From Bugula neritina (Eukaryota; Bryozoa; Gymnolaemata; Cheilostomatida; Bugulidae), in contig OZ037771.1 of the NCBI GenBank assembly GCA_964035545.1, positions 8,666,408-8,730,407 of the forward strand: a DNA stretch of 64,000 nt, read 5' to 3'. The notes under the pieces were generated by a model. The model had not been told where the DNA came from, ran no database searches, and saw only the letters and a list, made by a program, of their open reading frames with translations. A program made the position numbers and the translations under genes. Positions 9,801 to 19,239 of the stretch are shown one piece after another; the first letter of the stretch is position 1; each line of letters opens with the position of its first letter.

Positions 9801-11337
9801 TTATTATAGTAGTTATTTCCCCATTAAGGCAGAGTATAATGTAACCAGCACATCATTACCTGATTGGGTTTCTCACTCCTTTACACAGCCATAATAAACA
9901 TCTTTGATATATAAGTTGCTACTAAATAATATAACATAGTGCATATAATAACTACCTTAACTACCAGAGAAAAGCACATTATACTAACAATTTATGAGTT
10001 CAAAGTGATCAATTAAATGTGGAAATGGAGATTTGGCAGACTAATGCAGTTTGCTACAAGCTCACAGCTCACACCCTTCTGTTAGATTAGCCATGTCAAC
10101 ATTTGCTGTTGTAAGGCCTATGTGTAGAAAACTTTGGATACAACTTGGGGAAGTGTTAGATAACACACCCCAAAACTATTTCCAAAAAGTGTACTAGGAT
10201 GTACAAGAAATGTGCTATGTAGTTATATTCTACTACTTAAATAAATTATTCAATGCCGCTATAACTCACTAAAGACTTGCATAAATCAACTGCAACAAGT
10301 TGTTCTGTAGCTGCACTCTAATTGGCTAGTAAATTACTTCTCAGATAATGAAACTTTCTTGTTCAAAAGTATTAAACAGGAATGTGTTCATAGTAGAACT
10401 TATAACCAAATATTTATTAGCAAAAACAAGCTTTTCTATTAAGATACAGGCTAGATAACAATCAGCCAAGGAAGTTGACCAGCTTTGCTTATTTAACCTT
10501 TACCTGCCACATATTTAGCTGCTAAAAATAGATCTAGCAGCAAAGCCATGCTCATACTGTAACATTTAGACAGGTATATTTAGACTAGTGTAGGATATGC
10601 AACCACTGCAACTACAATAATGCTTATGTTGCCCAGGAGCTTTCAGTTACAGAGTTTTATATATTATTTTTCAAAAGTTCTTTTACTATCTGGTTTCATA
10701 CTTCATTAGGGCTATCAATTTTCAAAAAGCCAAGACATGTTATGTAAGCAAATGGAAAAGGCTTAATTTATACATGCATGTGTTTTATAATATGTGCTCT
10801 GTTACCTGCAAGAACTAAAATGATGAGAATAATTTATAATATGGCTTCAAATTCAGAGAACAAATCTGTACAACTAATGATCCCACTTAAAATATCACAA
10901 ACCACTACTTGAATGCTTTACAATATTCTGTCAGTAAAAATTACAATATTTCACTCAGCTTTGGTTTATATTAAGGAGTATATTTTATTATGCTATCCCT
11001 GCATGTTTTCCCTGAGTAAAATACTGCAGTAACTGAGGTGGAATTGAAACTAACCTTGAGTGTTTCCTACGTTCATACATTGATAGGTCCCACGTTCCAG
11101 CCTCTCTCTAATCCTCACCACATCTCCACAACATTCGCCATAGTACTTGCACTCCTCTGATCTATCAATGTAGAAATCATTGCAGAACCTATCATTCTCA
11201 TTGTAGATTATCTTTGTTATGCTTCTGTTAGTCAAATTCTTACTAAACATGCCAATGTTTAGCTCTAACGACTCCACACTGTCCAAAACTGACAAGAGTA
11301 TTGGTAAGTAAACCAGGCAGTTGTATATCTTCATCAT
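103..11337 (-). CDS. Gene 1: Methuselah-like class B GPCR paralog, exons E1-E9 (7TM exon outside window)
   Basis: Spliced minus-strand gene. Exons by splice sites and phase: E1 11055-11337, E2 8125-8202, E3 6097-6352, E4 4651-4901, E5 3886-4047, E6 1963-2248, E7 1547-1792, E8 1137-1235, E9 103-871. All junctions are GT-AG and the reading frame stays open throughout, giving about 810 residues of ectodomain. It begins with a hydrophobic signal peptide. It then carries somatomedin-B-like CC motifs (E1, E7) and repeated modules with a CP...C start and a [YF]xNxxC..C end (E2-E3, E4, E7-E8, E9), with many N-glycosylation sequons. Genes 2 and 3 show that a 7TM exon should follow to the left, beyond position 1. 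It is probably a cell-surface receptor; its ligand is unknown. The family call rests on the 7TM exon of the paralogs. Confidence 0.75.
1137..1235 (-). CDS. Gene 1 exon E8: 99-nt exon completing module 3
   Basis: Acceptor ...TAATTTCTTCAG, donor GTAGGT, phase 2 on both sides, so its inclusion keeps the frame. It encodes YKNMHCARCNKATNTTFWDV and ...RCEQDQLGN, the [YF]xNxxC..C ending that E7 lacks. Conserved in position and sequence in genes 2 and 3. The plus-strand ORF at 1121-1360 is its antisense shadow. Confidence 0.8.
1547..1792 (-). CDS. Gene 1 exon E7: second somatomedin-B-like motif and start of module 3
   Basis: Acceptor ...CTGTTTCAAAG, donor GTATGT, phase 2 on both sides. CDQRCQYFGTCCQDVEVEM resembles the CC-containing core of somatomedin-B domains. 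It is followed by DWVCYDV, TSCPQEASDEEKSQC and the start of the module-3 ending, LVLDRNTRL, which E8 completes. Confidence 0.8.
1963..2248 (-). CDS. Gene 1 exon E6: Cys-rich exon
   Basis: Acceptor ...TTTGACAG, donor GTAAGT, phases 1 and 2. It encodes FCLSNYSSVCG, IQCSGPGCAYN, NSCVG and SLCGVTTQYKSCE, with eight cysteines and no domain I recognise. It is almost unchanged in genes 2 and 3. Confidence 0.8.
2368..2870. mobile_element. MITE in gene 1 intron 5
   Basis: A 503-bp AT-rich insertion with terminal inverted repeats: GATAGATGACTTCCAGTT at the left, and at the right the reverse complement of GATAGACGACTTCCAGTC. It is flanked by ATTG on both sides. Gene 2 has the uninterrupted sequence CTCATCGTTGAGATTT at the same intron position. 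No coding capacity. Superfamily not assigned. Confidence 0.6.
3886..4047 (-). CDS. Gene 1 exon E5: linker exon
   Basis: The acceptor is placed at ...CATGTTGTAG because the nearer TAG/CAAAAG option puts the frame out of phase with E4 and hits a stop. Donor GTAAGT; phase 1 on both sides. It encodes a Cys-poor linker with the sequons NMTY and NKTS. The open frame extends upstream of the acceptor, but that part is intronic by phase. Confidence 0.7.
4145..4445. repeat. 30-bp minisatellite in gene 1 intron 4
   Basis: About ten imperfect copies of a 30-bp unit (CAGTGTAACCAGTACAGGTG followed by TACTTAGCAC). Absent from the same intron in gene 2. The minus-strand ORF across it (YTCTSYT-like repeats) is an artefact of the period being divisible by three. 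Confidence 0.85.
4651..4901 (-). CDS. Gene 1 exon E4: Cys module 2
   Basis: Acceptor ...GATATAG, donor GTATGT, phases 2 and 1. It encodes DCWVKH, then SKCPETYGNEEIRRLCEFGP and FYRNMFCEWCW: a complete CP...C...YRNxFC..C module in one exon. Confidence 0.8.
5470..5680. repeat. AT-rich palindromic tract in gene 1 intron 3
   Basis: Dense TA-rich sequence with short self-complementary segments such as GGTATAATATTATTTTATACC-like hairpins around 5560-5590 and ACCATTATATGGTATAATT around 5640-5660. Simple sequence; no coding signal. Confidence 0.5.
6097..6352 (-). CDS. Gene 1 exon E3: end of Cys module 1
   Basis: Acceptor ...TATTTTAG, donor GTGAGC, phases 1 and 2. It contains PVTGTYTGITYSNMYCAICN, completing module 1, then a spacer with CTNETIQE. 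A plus-strand ORF at 6030-6251 is only its shadow. Confidence 0.8.
6780..6970 (+). mobile_element. tRNA-derived SINE in gene 1 intron 2
   Basis: Starts GGCCCTGGTCTAGAGATTAG (A-box-like, 6790-6801) and has a B box GGGTTCGAGCCCC at 6833-6845. An unrelated body follows and a T-rich end (TTTTTTTT near 6968). The spacing matches an RNA polymerase III promoter, but the 3' half cannot close a tRNA cloverleaf. Absent from gene 2's intron 2. Confidence 0.6.
7173..7593. mobile_element. 421-bp near-perfect palindrome (foldback element) in gene 1 intron 2
   Basis: Two arms of about 200 bp, reverse complements of each other with only a few mismatches, meet near 7384. Ends AGAGGGGTTTC and GAAACCCCTCT. It is flanked by AT on both sides. 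Gene 2 has the empty site ACATTGGATTAGTAGG at 37828-37843. The two ORFs inside it, one per strand, are mirror images and not genes. Confidence 0.8.
7861..7975. repeat. CA/GT-rich microsatellite
   Basis: Runs of CACACATG and CACACACG units followed by GTGTGTGTTCGTG. The same place in gene 2 (38233-38271) is a pure GT tract, so the locus predates the duplication and evolved differently in each copy. Confidence 0.8.
8125..8202 (-). CDS. Gene 1 exon E2: start of Cys module 1
   Basis: A 78-nt exon, too short to stand out as an ORF. Acceptor ...CTAATGCAG, donor GTAAAG, phase 1 on both sides. It encodes RCPVGTDDKLAQLCKC, the CP...LC half of the first ectodomain module. A 78-nt counterpart exists in gene 2. 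Confidence 0.8.
9191..9621. mobile_element. Hairpin MITE in gene 1 intron 1
   Basis: Terminal inverted repeats around TTTTCAGAGGTC at the left and GACTTCTGAAAAGG-like sequence at the right. The centre is a second inverted repeat (AACTTGAACGCATTTT... and ...AAAATGCGTTCAAGTT, 9433-9533) with AGTAGCACT at its axis. A shorter relative sits at the same place in gene 2 (46451-46640). Confidence 0.55.
11055..11337 (-). CDS. Gene 1 exon E1: signal peptide and first CC motif
   Basis: ATG at 11337, followed by a hydrophobic stretch of about 20 residues ending near VES, a likely cleaved signal peptide. Then come an NLTNRS glycosylation sequon and the motif CKYYGECCGDV, which resembles the C-terminal half of a somatomedin-B domain. 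The exon ends ...TYQC...TQ plus one base (phase 1) at a GTTAGT donor. The upstream in-frame GTG/ATG options are absent, so this start is the natural one. Confidence 0.8.
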
Positions 11338-13430
11338 CTCCAGGATAGTGAGTTCTAGTAGTAGTCAGTCTGTTTCAGCCACTCTCCCTCTTCTCTATAG
11401 TAAAACATGCAAAGTATTCTGTTCAAGATGACATCATAATTCCCTAGCTTTTAATCTTGATTCATGGCGTTGGTTTGCCAACAAAAACGACTATGTTGAA
11501 ATACAATAATATAGCAGATTAGCCTATTAATGAAGCTGGCAAATATTTTGGCCCAGATAAAAAAAAAAACAAATTGCAATACTTATAAAGAAATGGCTTA
11601 AGCTGCAATGAGCATGAAGGTTGTTGAACAAGGTACACCATTGCACTTTCAATAGGGCTACTTGGTTTACTACTATAGTGTAAGATTCAGACACACATTT
11701 AATCTTTGTTGGAAATACCAGAAAAAATAAAATGTTCTATGTAAAGTTCTGTTCTCAATATGCAAAGTAAACTTGGGGCGTTTTAATTCTATCTTAACTT
11801 TGAAATATAAGTTGTTAGCCATGAAGGTTATAAAAAATCTTTTAACAGAAGAAACATCTTGTTCATGTGCCCTAAAGCAACTTAACTAACTCTTTCAATA
11901 TAGAGAGAAATGATGCATGTTGAGATCTGATGCCGGAGTTTTTTATTAGTTTTTAGAATAATATATGTATCAAGGTACAACATCTTTTTTGACAAACGTT
12001 ATGTAATAGTTTAATATCATGAATTTATTTTATGAAAAACAGCAGCTCTATCACTTTTAGAAATGCATATCTCTATATACTATGATACGCCTATATTGCA
12101 TATATTATATAACTTTAGTTTCACAGTTAAAGGAAAGTATTGAAAACATGCTCCACAGTTTAAAGTGATCTAGGCCAGGTTGACTGAAGGAAAAAGCTAA
12201 TAACGTATATAAACACAAAAATGAGTTATGTAGCACTAGTTGAAACATAAACTTTAGATCTTTTTTGTTTACTATAGTGCAGGGCTCAATTTTCATACAG
12301 TAATCACTGGTATCCATTATCTGTTATTGTTATCTGCGAGAATGAATGCCCATTAGATTAAATGTGGTCTGTGGTTTGTATTAATTTATATTTGTGGTTT
12401 CATCTGATGTAACTATTTTCATTAGCCTAATAAAAAATCCATTCCCATAATGCACGGTAGAAAGATGATAGAAAGATGATGAAAAGATGATGATAATGTA
12501 GTGAATAAAACACTTGCAGAATAGACTCTCCTGATACACCCGACACCACTCAAATATATGGCATTACGGACACAAGTCAACACGCTCTAAAAAAGTTTGA
12601 ACATTCTTATGAATTCTCATAAAATTATGCATTTTTTACTGTAAACGGTGTGAATGGCATTCTTTTCAGGTTGCTGGCTTATTTGGTTGTTTTAAAACTT
12701 TCAATATTTTTTTAGATATTATATTTTAGTTCACGCTGATACCACTGTAGATGTTTTAAGAGTTGCAAGCCATTGTTGATGCTGATTGCCATGTACATGT
12801 ATATCATATTAACTTTACCCATATTTATGCAATCAAAGGATGTAACGAGTAAATTTGACGGTAGGCACAGGAGTGCAGGGCTACAGCTATCTAAGTAAGA
12901 AAGTTGGCACGGAAGCTCTGTAACGGAACTGATGTTGCAAGTTGTTATGTATATAATTACTTTGTCACTGGCATTAATATTGTTGTTCAATTTAACTTAC
13001 TTGCACCTTGGAAACTGAAAAAGCCAATGGAAAAATCTTCATTATCCAGCAATTTTAAATACCACTAAACATGCAAGGAAAATTTAATGATCAGAAAAGC
13101 TAACCATTTAATAATAATTACTGCCAACATTACTAAGCTATTAAACTAGACATTACTTACAAGATATGAGCCACAGTTTACAGTCTATAAGATTGTTACT
13201 AACTAATAGTAAGAATAATGTATACAATCAATCACATCTTCTTAGAAGTATTCCTGCCTGAATTCTAGTAAAGCCAATAAATTTGCATACATTTTCCTAT
13301 GTCGTTATAGATAAACAACACTATACCTGTTTATGTTAAATTATACCTAGTAGAGCAAACTCTGTGTATGATATTTAAATATAGCTGTCTAAGGCAGCAA
13401 CCATTTGATCATGTTACTTTGCAGCCAATC
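11338..13430. other. Upstream region of gene 1, shared with gene 2
   Basis: No convincing exon. Blocks match 48787-50099 upstream of gene 2, e.g. AAGAAAGTTGGC...AGCTC..GTAAC near 12890 and 49655, and TAGCTGTCTAAGGCAGC near 13381 and 50049. The ORF at 12712-12990 is not preserved in the second copy, so I do not call it. The promoter probably lies here, but no core element can be fixed. Confidence 0.45.
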
Positions 13431-13686
13431 GGAGACAGCTTAAAGATATAATTGAGCAGTGCACGTAAGACCAATAATTATGCTAATAAAATAATATAAT
13501 CTGTAAGCCACTACTAAGTAAACATGGCAACTGTGGTTTCTTTGTGAGTTAAACACTGCCATGAATCTTAGATCAAAGCCAGATGATGCTAACTTACTGT
13601 AGAGTATCAGTGCAGTCATTGTACTGTAATGGCATTGCTATATACACCTACACCTATACATTAAACCCATCATATTATATATACTG

Positions 13687-13688
<2 letters not shown>

Positions 13689-13770
<82 letters not shown>
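13689..13770. repeat. (AT)41 microsatellite
   Basis: 82 bp of uninterrupted AT, directly next to the left arm of the Penelope-like terminal inverted repeat. Confidence 0.95.
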
Positions 13771-13773
<3 letters not shown>

Positions 13774-13819
13774 TGTAATTACTTTACCTAATAAAGTAAT
13801 AAATAACAATGTTTCTCGT
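13771..13819. repeat. Left inverted-repeat arm (Penelope-like terminus)
   Basis: Its reverse complement matches 14537-14586 at about 45 of 49 positions. Together the arms bracket the (AC)n tract. Confidence 0.75.
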
Positions 13820-13861
13820 ATACTTATTTATAATCAAATTGCTAGCTCGTAAAGATATATT

Positions 13862-14583
<722 letters not shown>

Positions 14584-14586
<3 letters not shown>

Positions 14587-14617
14587 ATATTTCGGGTACC
14601 ACTGTACCCATCTTCAG
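14584..14617 (-). ncRNA. Candidate hammerhead-like ribozyme motif of a Penelope-like element
   Basis: Minus strand reads CTGAAGA, T, then a hairpin GGGTAC-AGTG-GTACCC, then GAAA and TATC. CTGANGA, a helix II and GAAA in this order are the hammerhead core, and such motifs are known from Penelope-like elements. The extra T (a possible U-G pair) and an unverified helix I/III make activity uncertain. Confidence 0.4.
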
Positions 14618-14866
14618 AGTAGCAATGAATGAAATTAAAAAATTGTTACGTTACGTTAGACGTTATGCATGACACAAAGAATAGAGAGTGGCAGTTATTG
14701 TGAATTATTTAAACTTAGGGAGATAATCTTATTTTATATATTATGCAGGTCAAAAATTATACTGTTTTTTGCATAAAAAATAAATTAGAGTAGACAAAAA
14801 AATAGATATCCAAATATAAAAACAGCAAGAATTAGTGAAACTATGTGAGAGTTGAGTAGTGTGGAG

Positions 14867-15415
14867 CTATTGATATAGTTTCAGTGGTATGGAGTAATTT
14901 TGTTTATTGAGTTGCAGTTTCATTTGTTTAATGTAGAGAGCTTCGGCTACTTTTTGATGGTGGATTCCTTTAAATGAATGATTTAAAACTGTTACATTGT
15001 CTATTAATATGTTTCCATGATTAGTGGTGGAGATGTGTTGATAAATTTTGGAATTGATGTCTTGACAGTGTTCATGTATTCTGTGTGATAGGCGGCGTCC
15101 GGTCTCGCCTACATATGTTTGTTGACAGGTAGCTTCAGGGCAGGTTATTTTGTAGACTAGGTTGTGAATGTGTTCTTTATTGATTTTATCTTTGAGATTA
15201 AAATGTGAACTTAAGGGGGTTCCTTTAAATAAAACCCGGGCATTGAGTTTATTTGGAAAAGAGTCTGTAATTAAATAATTGAGGGAGCGGATTAGTTTTT
15301 CTCCTGTTACTCCTTTATAAGGCAGGTGGAGTAAAATGTGTTTCCTGTTGTCTTTTTCACTGAGTAGTCCGTCACCAATGTTGTTAATAAAACAATTTGA
15401 TTTATGGTAAGACTA
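14867..15415 (-). pseudogene. Penelope-like retroelement, C-terminal part with GIY-YIG endonuclease (5' truncated)
   Basis: An open frame of about 180 codons with no good ATG, ending in TAG at 14867. It contains LVYKITCPEATC, then TYVGETGRRLSHRIHEH, and later KVAEALYIKQMKLQLN. The TYVG...R motif preceded by a Y-K-I-x-C segment is the GIY-YIG endonuclease arrangement at the C-terminus of Penelope-like elements. An upstream stop (TAG) and loss of the reverse transcriptase show 5' truncation. The 3' end carries the hammerhead-like motif and the terminal repeat. The domain call is firm; expression is unlikely. Confidence 0.8.
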
Positions 15416-17480
15416 TGCGTAATAAAACAATATTACAATAATAAGAACTAATGTTGCAGAAGTAATATTACCCTATGTAATATATGTATATGTTTGTTGA
15501 TACATTAATCTTCGTATAATGGTGGCGTAAAATATGTGTAGCATATAGCAGTAGTATAATATAATATTCTATTAGTAATTACAGTTTATACTCCTTTATT
15601 TATGTCAATGACCTGTTTATGCTTCTTGGCAGTCAGTATATATAAAGCCAAAGTAATTACTCAGTATCTAATGAGATTCCTGTAAACAATTTGTGTTATC
15701 AACAGCTTTGTAAGAGTCTCTATTACTAAGTTCCCAATGTTTTGCATGGGTTTTTTTTTAATAAATGTTACAGAACAAAAAAGACAACCAACAGTTAATG
15801 GAAACAGCGACTACAAATTCATTTGTAGGAGCTCTATTTGAAATTCAGTGGGTAGCAAAACATTTTAAACTCATACTGTGTTGTTACAACAAATTGCAGT
15901 GCTTTGTAAACTGTGAGCTAAATAAACGTTCCTTTGGTTGTGCAATGAAATTTATATGATGCCAAAAATGTTTCCCAGTCTCTATGGGTTGGTTGGTTCA
16001 ACTAACTTTTTTAGCAGGTGACCTTTAATATAGCACAGTCCATATCCCATAAAACACAATCCACAAGCATTTTAGTAAAAATAAAGTTCTATAGCTTAAC
16101 TGGTAAGAGTTTTATTAGTGTTTGGTATAAAGAGGCAAAGGAATTTTCTAATACAAAAATTGTGTAATTATAGTATATAATGAGAAAGAACCAATACTTA
16201 TGTACATATTTAAAAACTTTTATAAACAACAGTTTCATCTGTGCTGGTTCACAATCAACATTTTTGGAGTTGTGTCATGTCATGCATTTAGAGAAGACAA
16301 CTTTGTATACTGTATTTTGTAACCAATTTCTCCACCAATTTTATTTTATGAGTAAATATGACTGGAGTAGTATATTGTTTGTTCTACTTACCACACAAAT
16401 CATCACAGCGCACTTCTTTATACCAGTACACTCAAAATTCATTATCAAACCAGTATTAAATGTTAATAGGTAGCTATTCAAGAGATGAAGTATTTTATGC
16501 ACATGCTCCATGTGTTTGAAGCAGCATTTCCTCTAACTGCCCATTGGAATTGAGCCATGATCAGCTGATAAAAAAAGGTCAAGCTTCAATTTTTACAAGA
16601 ATGATATCAGCCCAATAAATAAAGAGCATTGATATTGGGTGAAAAAGCCTTTTTCTTAAAGCAGAGGGATGACTCCGATTTTGATTTTTTTAATTTTCAA
16701 GACTAAAAATATAATGTTGATCGGAATAAACTAACAATTGATATGAACTATAAGAACACTGAAAATTAACATTTTAGATTCTATAACAATAAAGTGACGG
16801 TTTGAGGAATCTCAAGGATATCTGAAAATGCAATACATCATCCAATAGGCTTTGCCCACCAGTTCAATTCTCACCAGCAATCTCCCACCACCAGCTACAA
16901 TTTCCTCTTGTTGAAAATGCAGGCAACTTAAATTTTATTGTCTAAATAAGTGTTACTGTATCAGCACAAATGCTAAATGGCAGGGATGCCTCTCTTAGTT
17001 CTTGAGCTGTACTGCCTTCTTAAACAAAAACTACCAGTAAAAAGCTATTGCAAAAGCTTTCACCAAAAACTTTCATCACACAATACTTTTCTTACAGCTA
17101 GAGCTAAAAGCTTCTGCAACAAGCATCATGAAATTTTAAATAAGCAATTATTTGATCAACTTATGCTTGATATTTAAAATTTTTTCTAAAACTGTTTTAC
17201 ATCCATAAAACTATCTCTCAAAAATTTGTGAGAAAAAATTGACATGTGGGTGAAGCCTATGGCATGATGTATTGCATTTTTAGATGGGCAAAAGCAGCAG
17301 CTCTAAGAATCAGTCTTAGTAGTGCATATTTGACTGCATAAAACCATATGTTCACACCAGCCTAATTCCTATGAGCGACAGTGAGATAAGCTGGATAGAA
17401 ATTACAGGGACGTGCGTTTGTGTGTGCAAAACTTTTTATGAGAAGTTGATCGGATCAAAACCAGAATTGGGTTAGGATCA
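15416..17480. other. Unrecognised AT-rich spacer
   Basis: Only short ORFs (up to 97 codons) of low-complexity composition with no motif I recognise. No repeats of note except AT-rich tracts. Confidence 0.4.
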
Positions 17481-17519
17481 CAGAACGCTAGTTAATAATG
17501 TAGGAGATAATTAAACCAC

Positions 17520-18720
17520 TGTCAATGTTAAAGGCAGCGAATGGGTTTCTAATGAAGCTCGTAAACTTCAAGTACAAGGCAATATTGGAACTTGTGAGAA
17601 CTTAGAATTATTGCGAGAAATGCTGCCTAAGCAATACAAAGTTGCAGTGGGCTTGATGACAGTAGTAAAGTTAGTCACTCAGTATCTGGCACAAGCTCTA
17701 GCCAATCAACTGGATCTCAGTTAAGTCTCTCGCAAGTGAAACAAGAAGAAGGCAAAGGTGACGCTGACTTCGCTAAGCATCAAACAAAGTTGTTGCTGCA
17801 GTCTTCAGATAGTTCAGCAGATGAGCATGACCTCCAGTCTAATGATGGCAACCAACCCCTTATTCCTTCTACAGTGGAAATAGACGAGTTCAACAAACCA
17901 TTAAATTATAAAGAACATACTGCTGAAACTTTTAACTTTTTTTGGAAGTGTAAAAAACTTCAGAAAGAACTAGAAAAAAAGTTGAAAGAAGTCACTCCTC
18001 AAGATATACACCAACAAGTAGTCTTCACAAATTCAGTGTTTGATAAATTTCAAGCCAGTACTGCAAGAAATTTTTACCATACTAAATTAGGAGAAATTCA
18101 AAATGCTATGGAAGGTAATAGAAGTAGGTAGTGGTGGATTAAGGGCAGTACAGTGTAGTGGATTGGGTCAGCAGGACAAAGAGCCCTGCAAAGATTATAC
18201 TAATGACAAGAGTTCCAAGCAGCTTAAAATCTGTGACGTTCCAACAGAGTTACAACATTCTTTAGCAACCTTGGTAAAGTTAGTGCAAGCCAAGATGCGT
18301 CTGGAGAAACGTGGGCACGGAAGTTGAAAATCATCATAGTGACATCCAGGGAACAGAAAGAAAAGTGGAAACAGTTGTTCATCTTAACAATGCTGGCTCT
18401 AACTATAGCAAAACAGAAAAAAAACATTCAAAAAGATTAGGAAATCTAAAAGTTGGAGATGTAGTGGCAGTAGCAGACCGGAGCGCTCTACATTGCTAAT
18501 ATTATGTTGCAAAAGTTGGCCAAACATTTCCAGGAATTAGTGATAGAGTCAGAACAGTTGCAGTAAAATACAAAAAAATTCAGAGCTGGCTTAACGGTGG
18601 GGGATTGTACAGGGCGCAAAGAGGCCAGGGTTACTTGTGCGGTGCAGAACTTTTCATTCCTTGCAGCTTGGTCAATTAGGTGCGCTTTTAAGCTCGTATC
18701 GGTGCCAGCTGACCAAATAA
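17520..18720 (+). pseudogene. Degenerate ORF cluster, probably transposon-derived
   Basis: The longest piece (17736-18131, 131 codons) is hydrophilic and probably coiled coil, with WKCKKLQKELEKKLKEV. Upstream in another frame is LLREMLPKQYKVAVGLMTVVKLV. Downstream, 18311-18499 and beyond, is LGNLKVGDVVAVADRS followed after a stop by YYVAKVGQTFPGISDRVRTV, which resembles the C-terminal DUF5641-type tail of BEL/Pao integrases. Stops and frameshifts separate the pieces. Only the last segment suggests a family. Confidence 0.35.
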
Positions 18721-18949
18721 ACATATTACACAAAATTTAACAGTGAGGTTTGCAATATATTTTGTTGGTTACTATTATGTTTTTGTTACATTCTAATGTT
18801 ATAATATGTTTTTTTTGGTTACTGTTAAGTTTTTGTTGCATTCTGGCGTTGTGTTTTTTGGTTGCTGTTAATGTTTTTTCTTGTTGGATTGTTTATCACA
18901 AAGGAGTGAAGTTTTATTTGGTTCACTACAAGACTCATATGTTAACATA

Positions 18950-19220
18950 ACTTGAAAGCAAGATTATAATAATAGTAATACAGTAATGCTGTTGTAATTT
19001 TGTGCACTATTTATTTAGGTATTATCGTGCGCTGGTATTTACTGCATATCTACTTGGAGGTTATAGAAATGACCGAGCTAATTGAGCGTTTTAAAGATAA
19101 CTGCATTAAATAATCAATTACATACGACAAACAATCACATAACATGAGTATAATGCGTTGCAAGTAGTCAACCAATTATCTACTACTACTGTCCAAGACT
19201 GCCGTGGGTGCCCCAATATG
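18950..19220 (-). repeat. Probable 3' LTR of the degenerate gypsy element
   Basis: Resembles 24620-24890 in order and sequence: TTTTGTGCACTA..., a TATTTACTGCATAT / TACTACATATTTACTGTGAGG block, and TACTGTCCAAGA..G.GTGGGTGC at the end. Similarity is roughly 65-70% by eye, so the element is old or a different subfamily. Exact ends not resolved. Confidence 0.5.
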
Positions 19221-19239
19221 ATTTCAAGCAAACCTCATT

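Noticed and set aside
12712-12990. Possible additional 5' exon of gene 1 (92 codons, minus strand)
   Set aside because: The homologous region upstream of gene 2 has stops in the frame and no matching splice sites.
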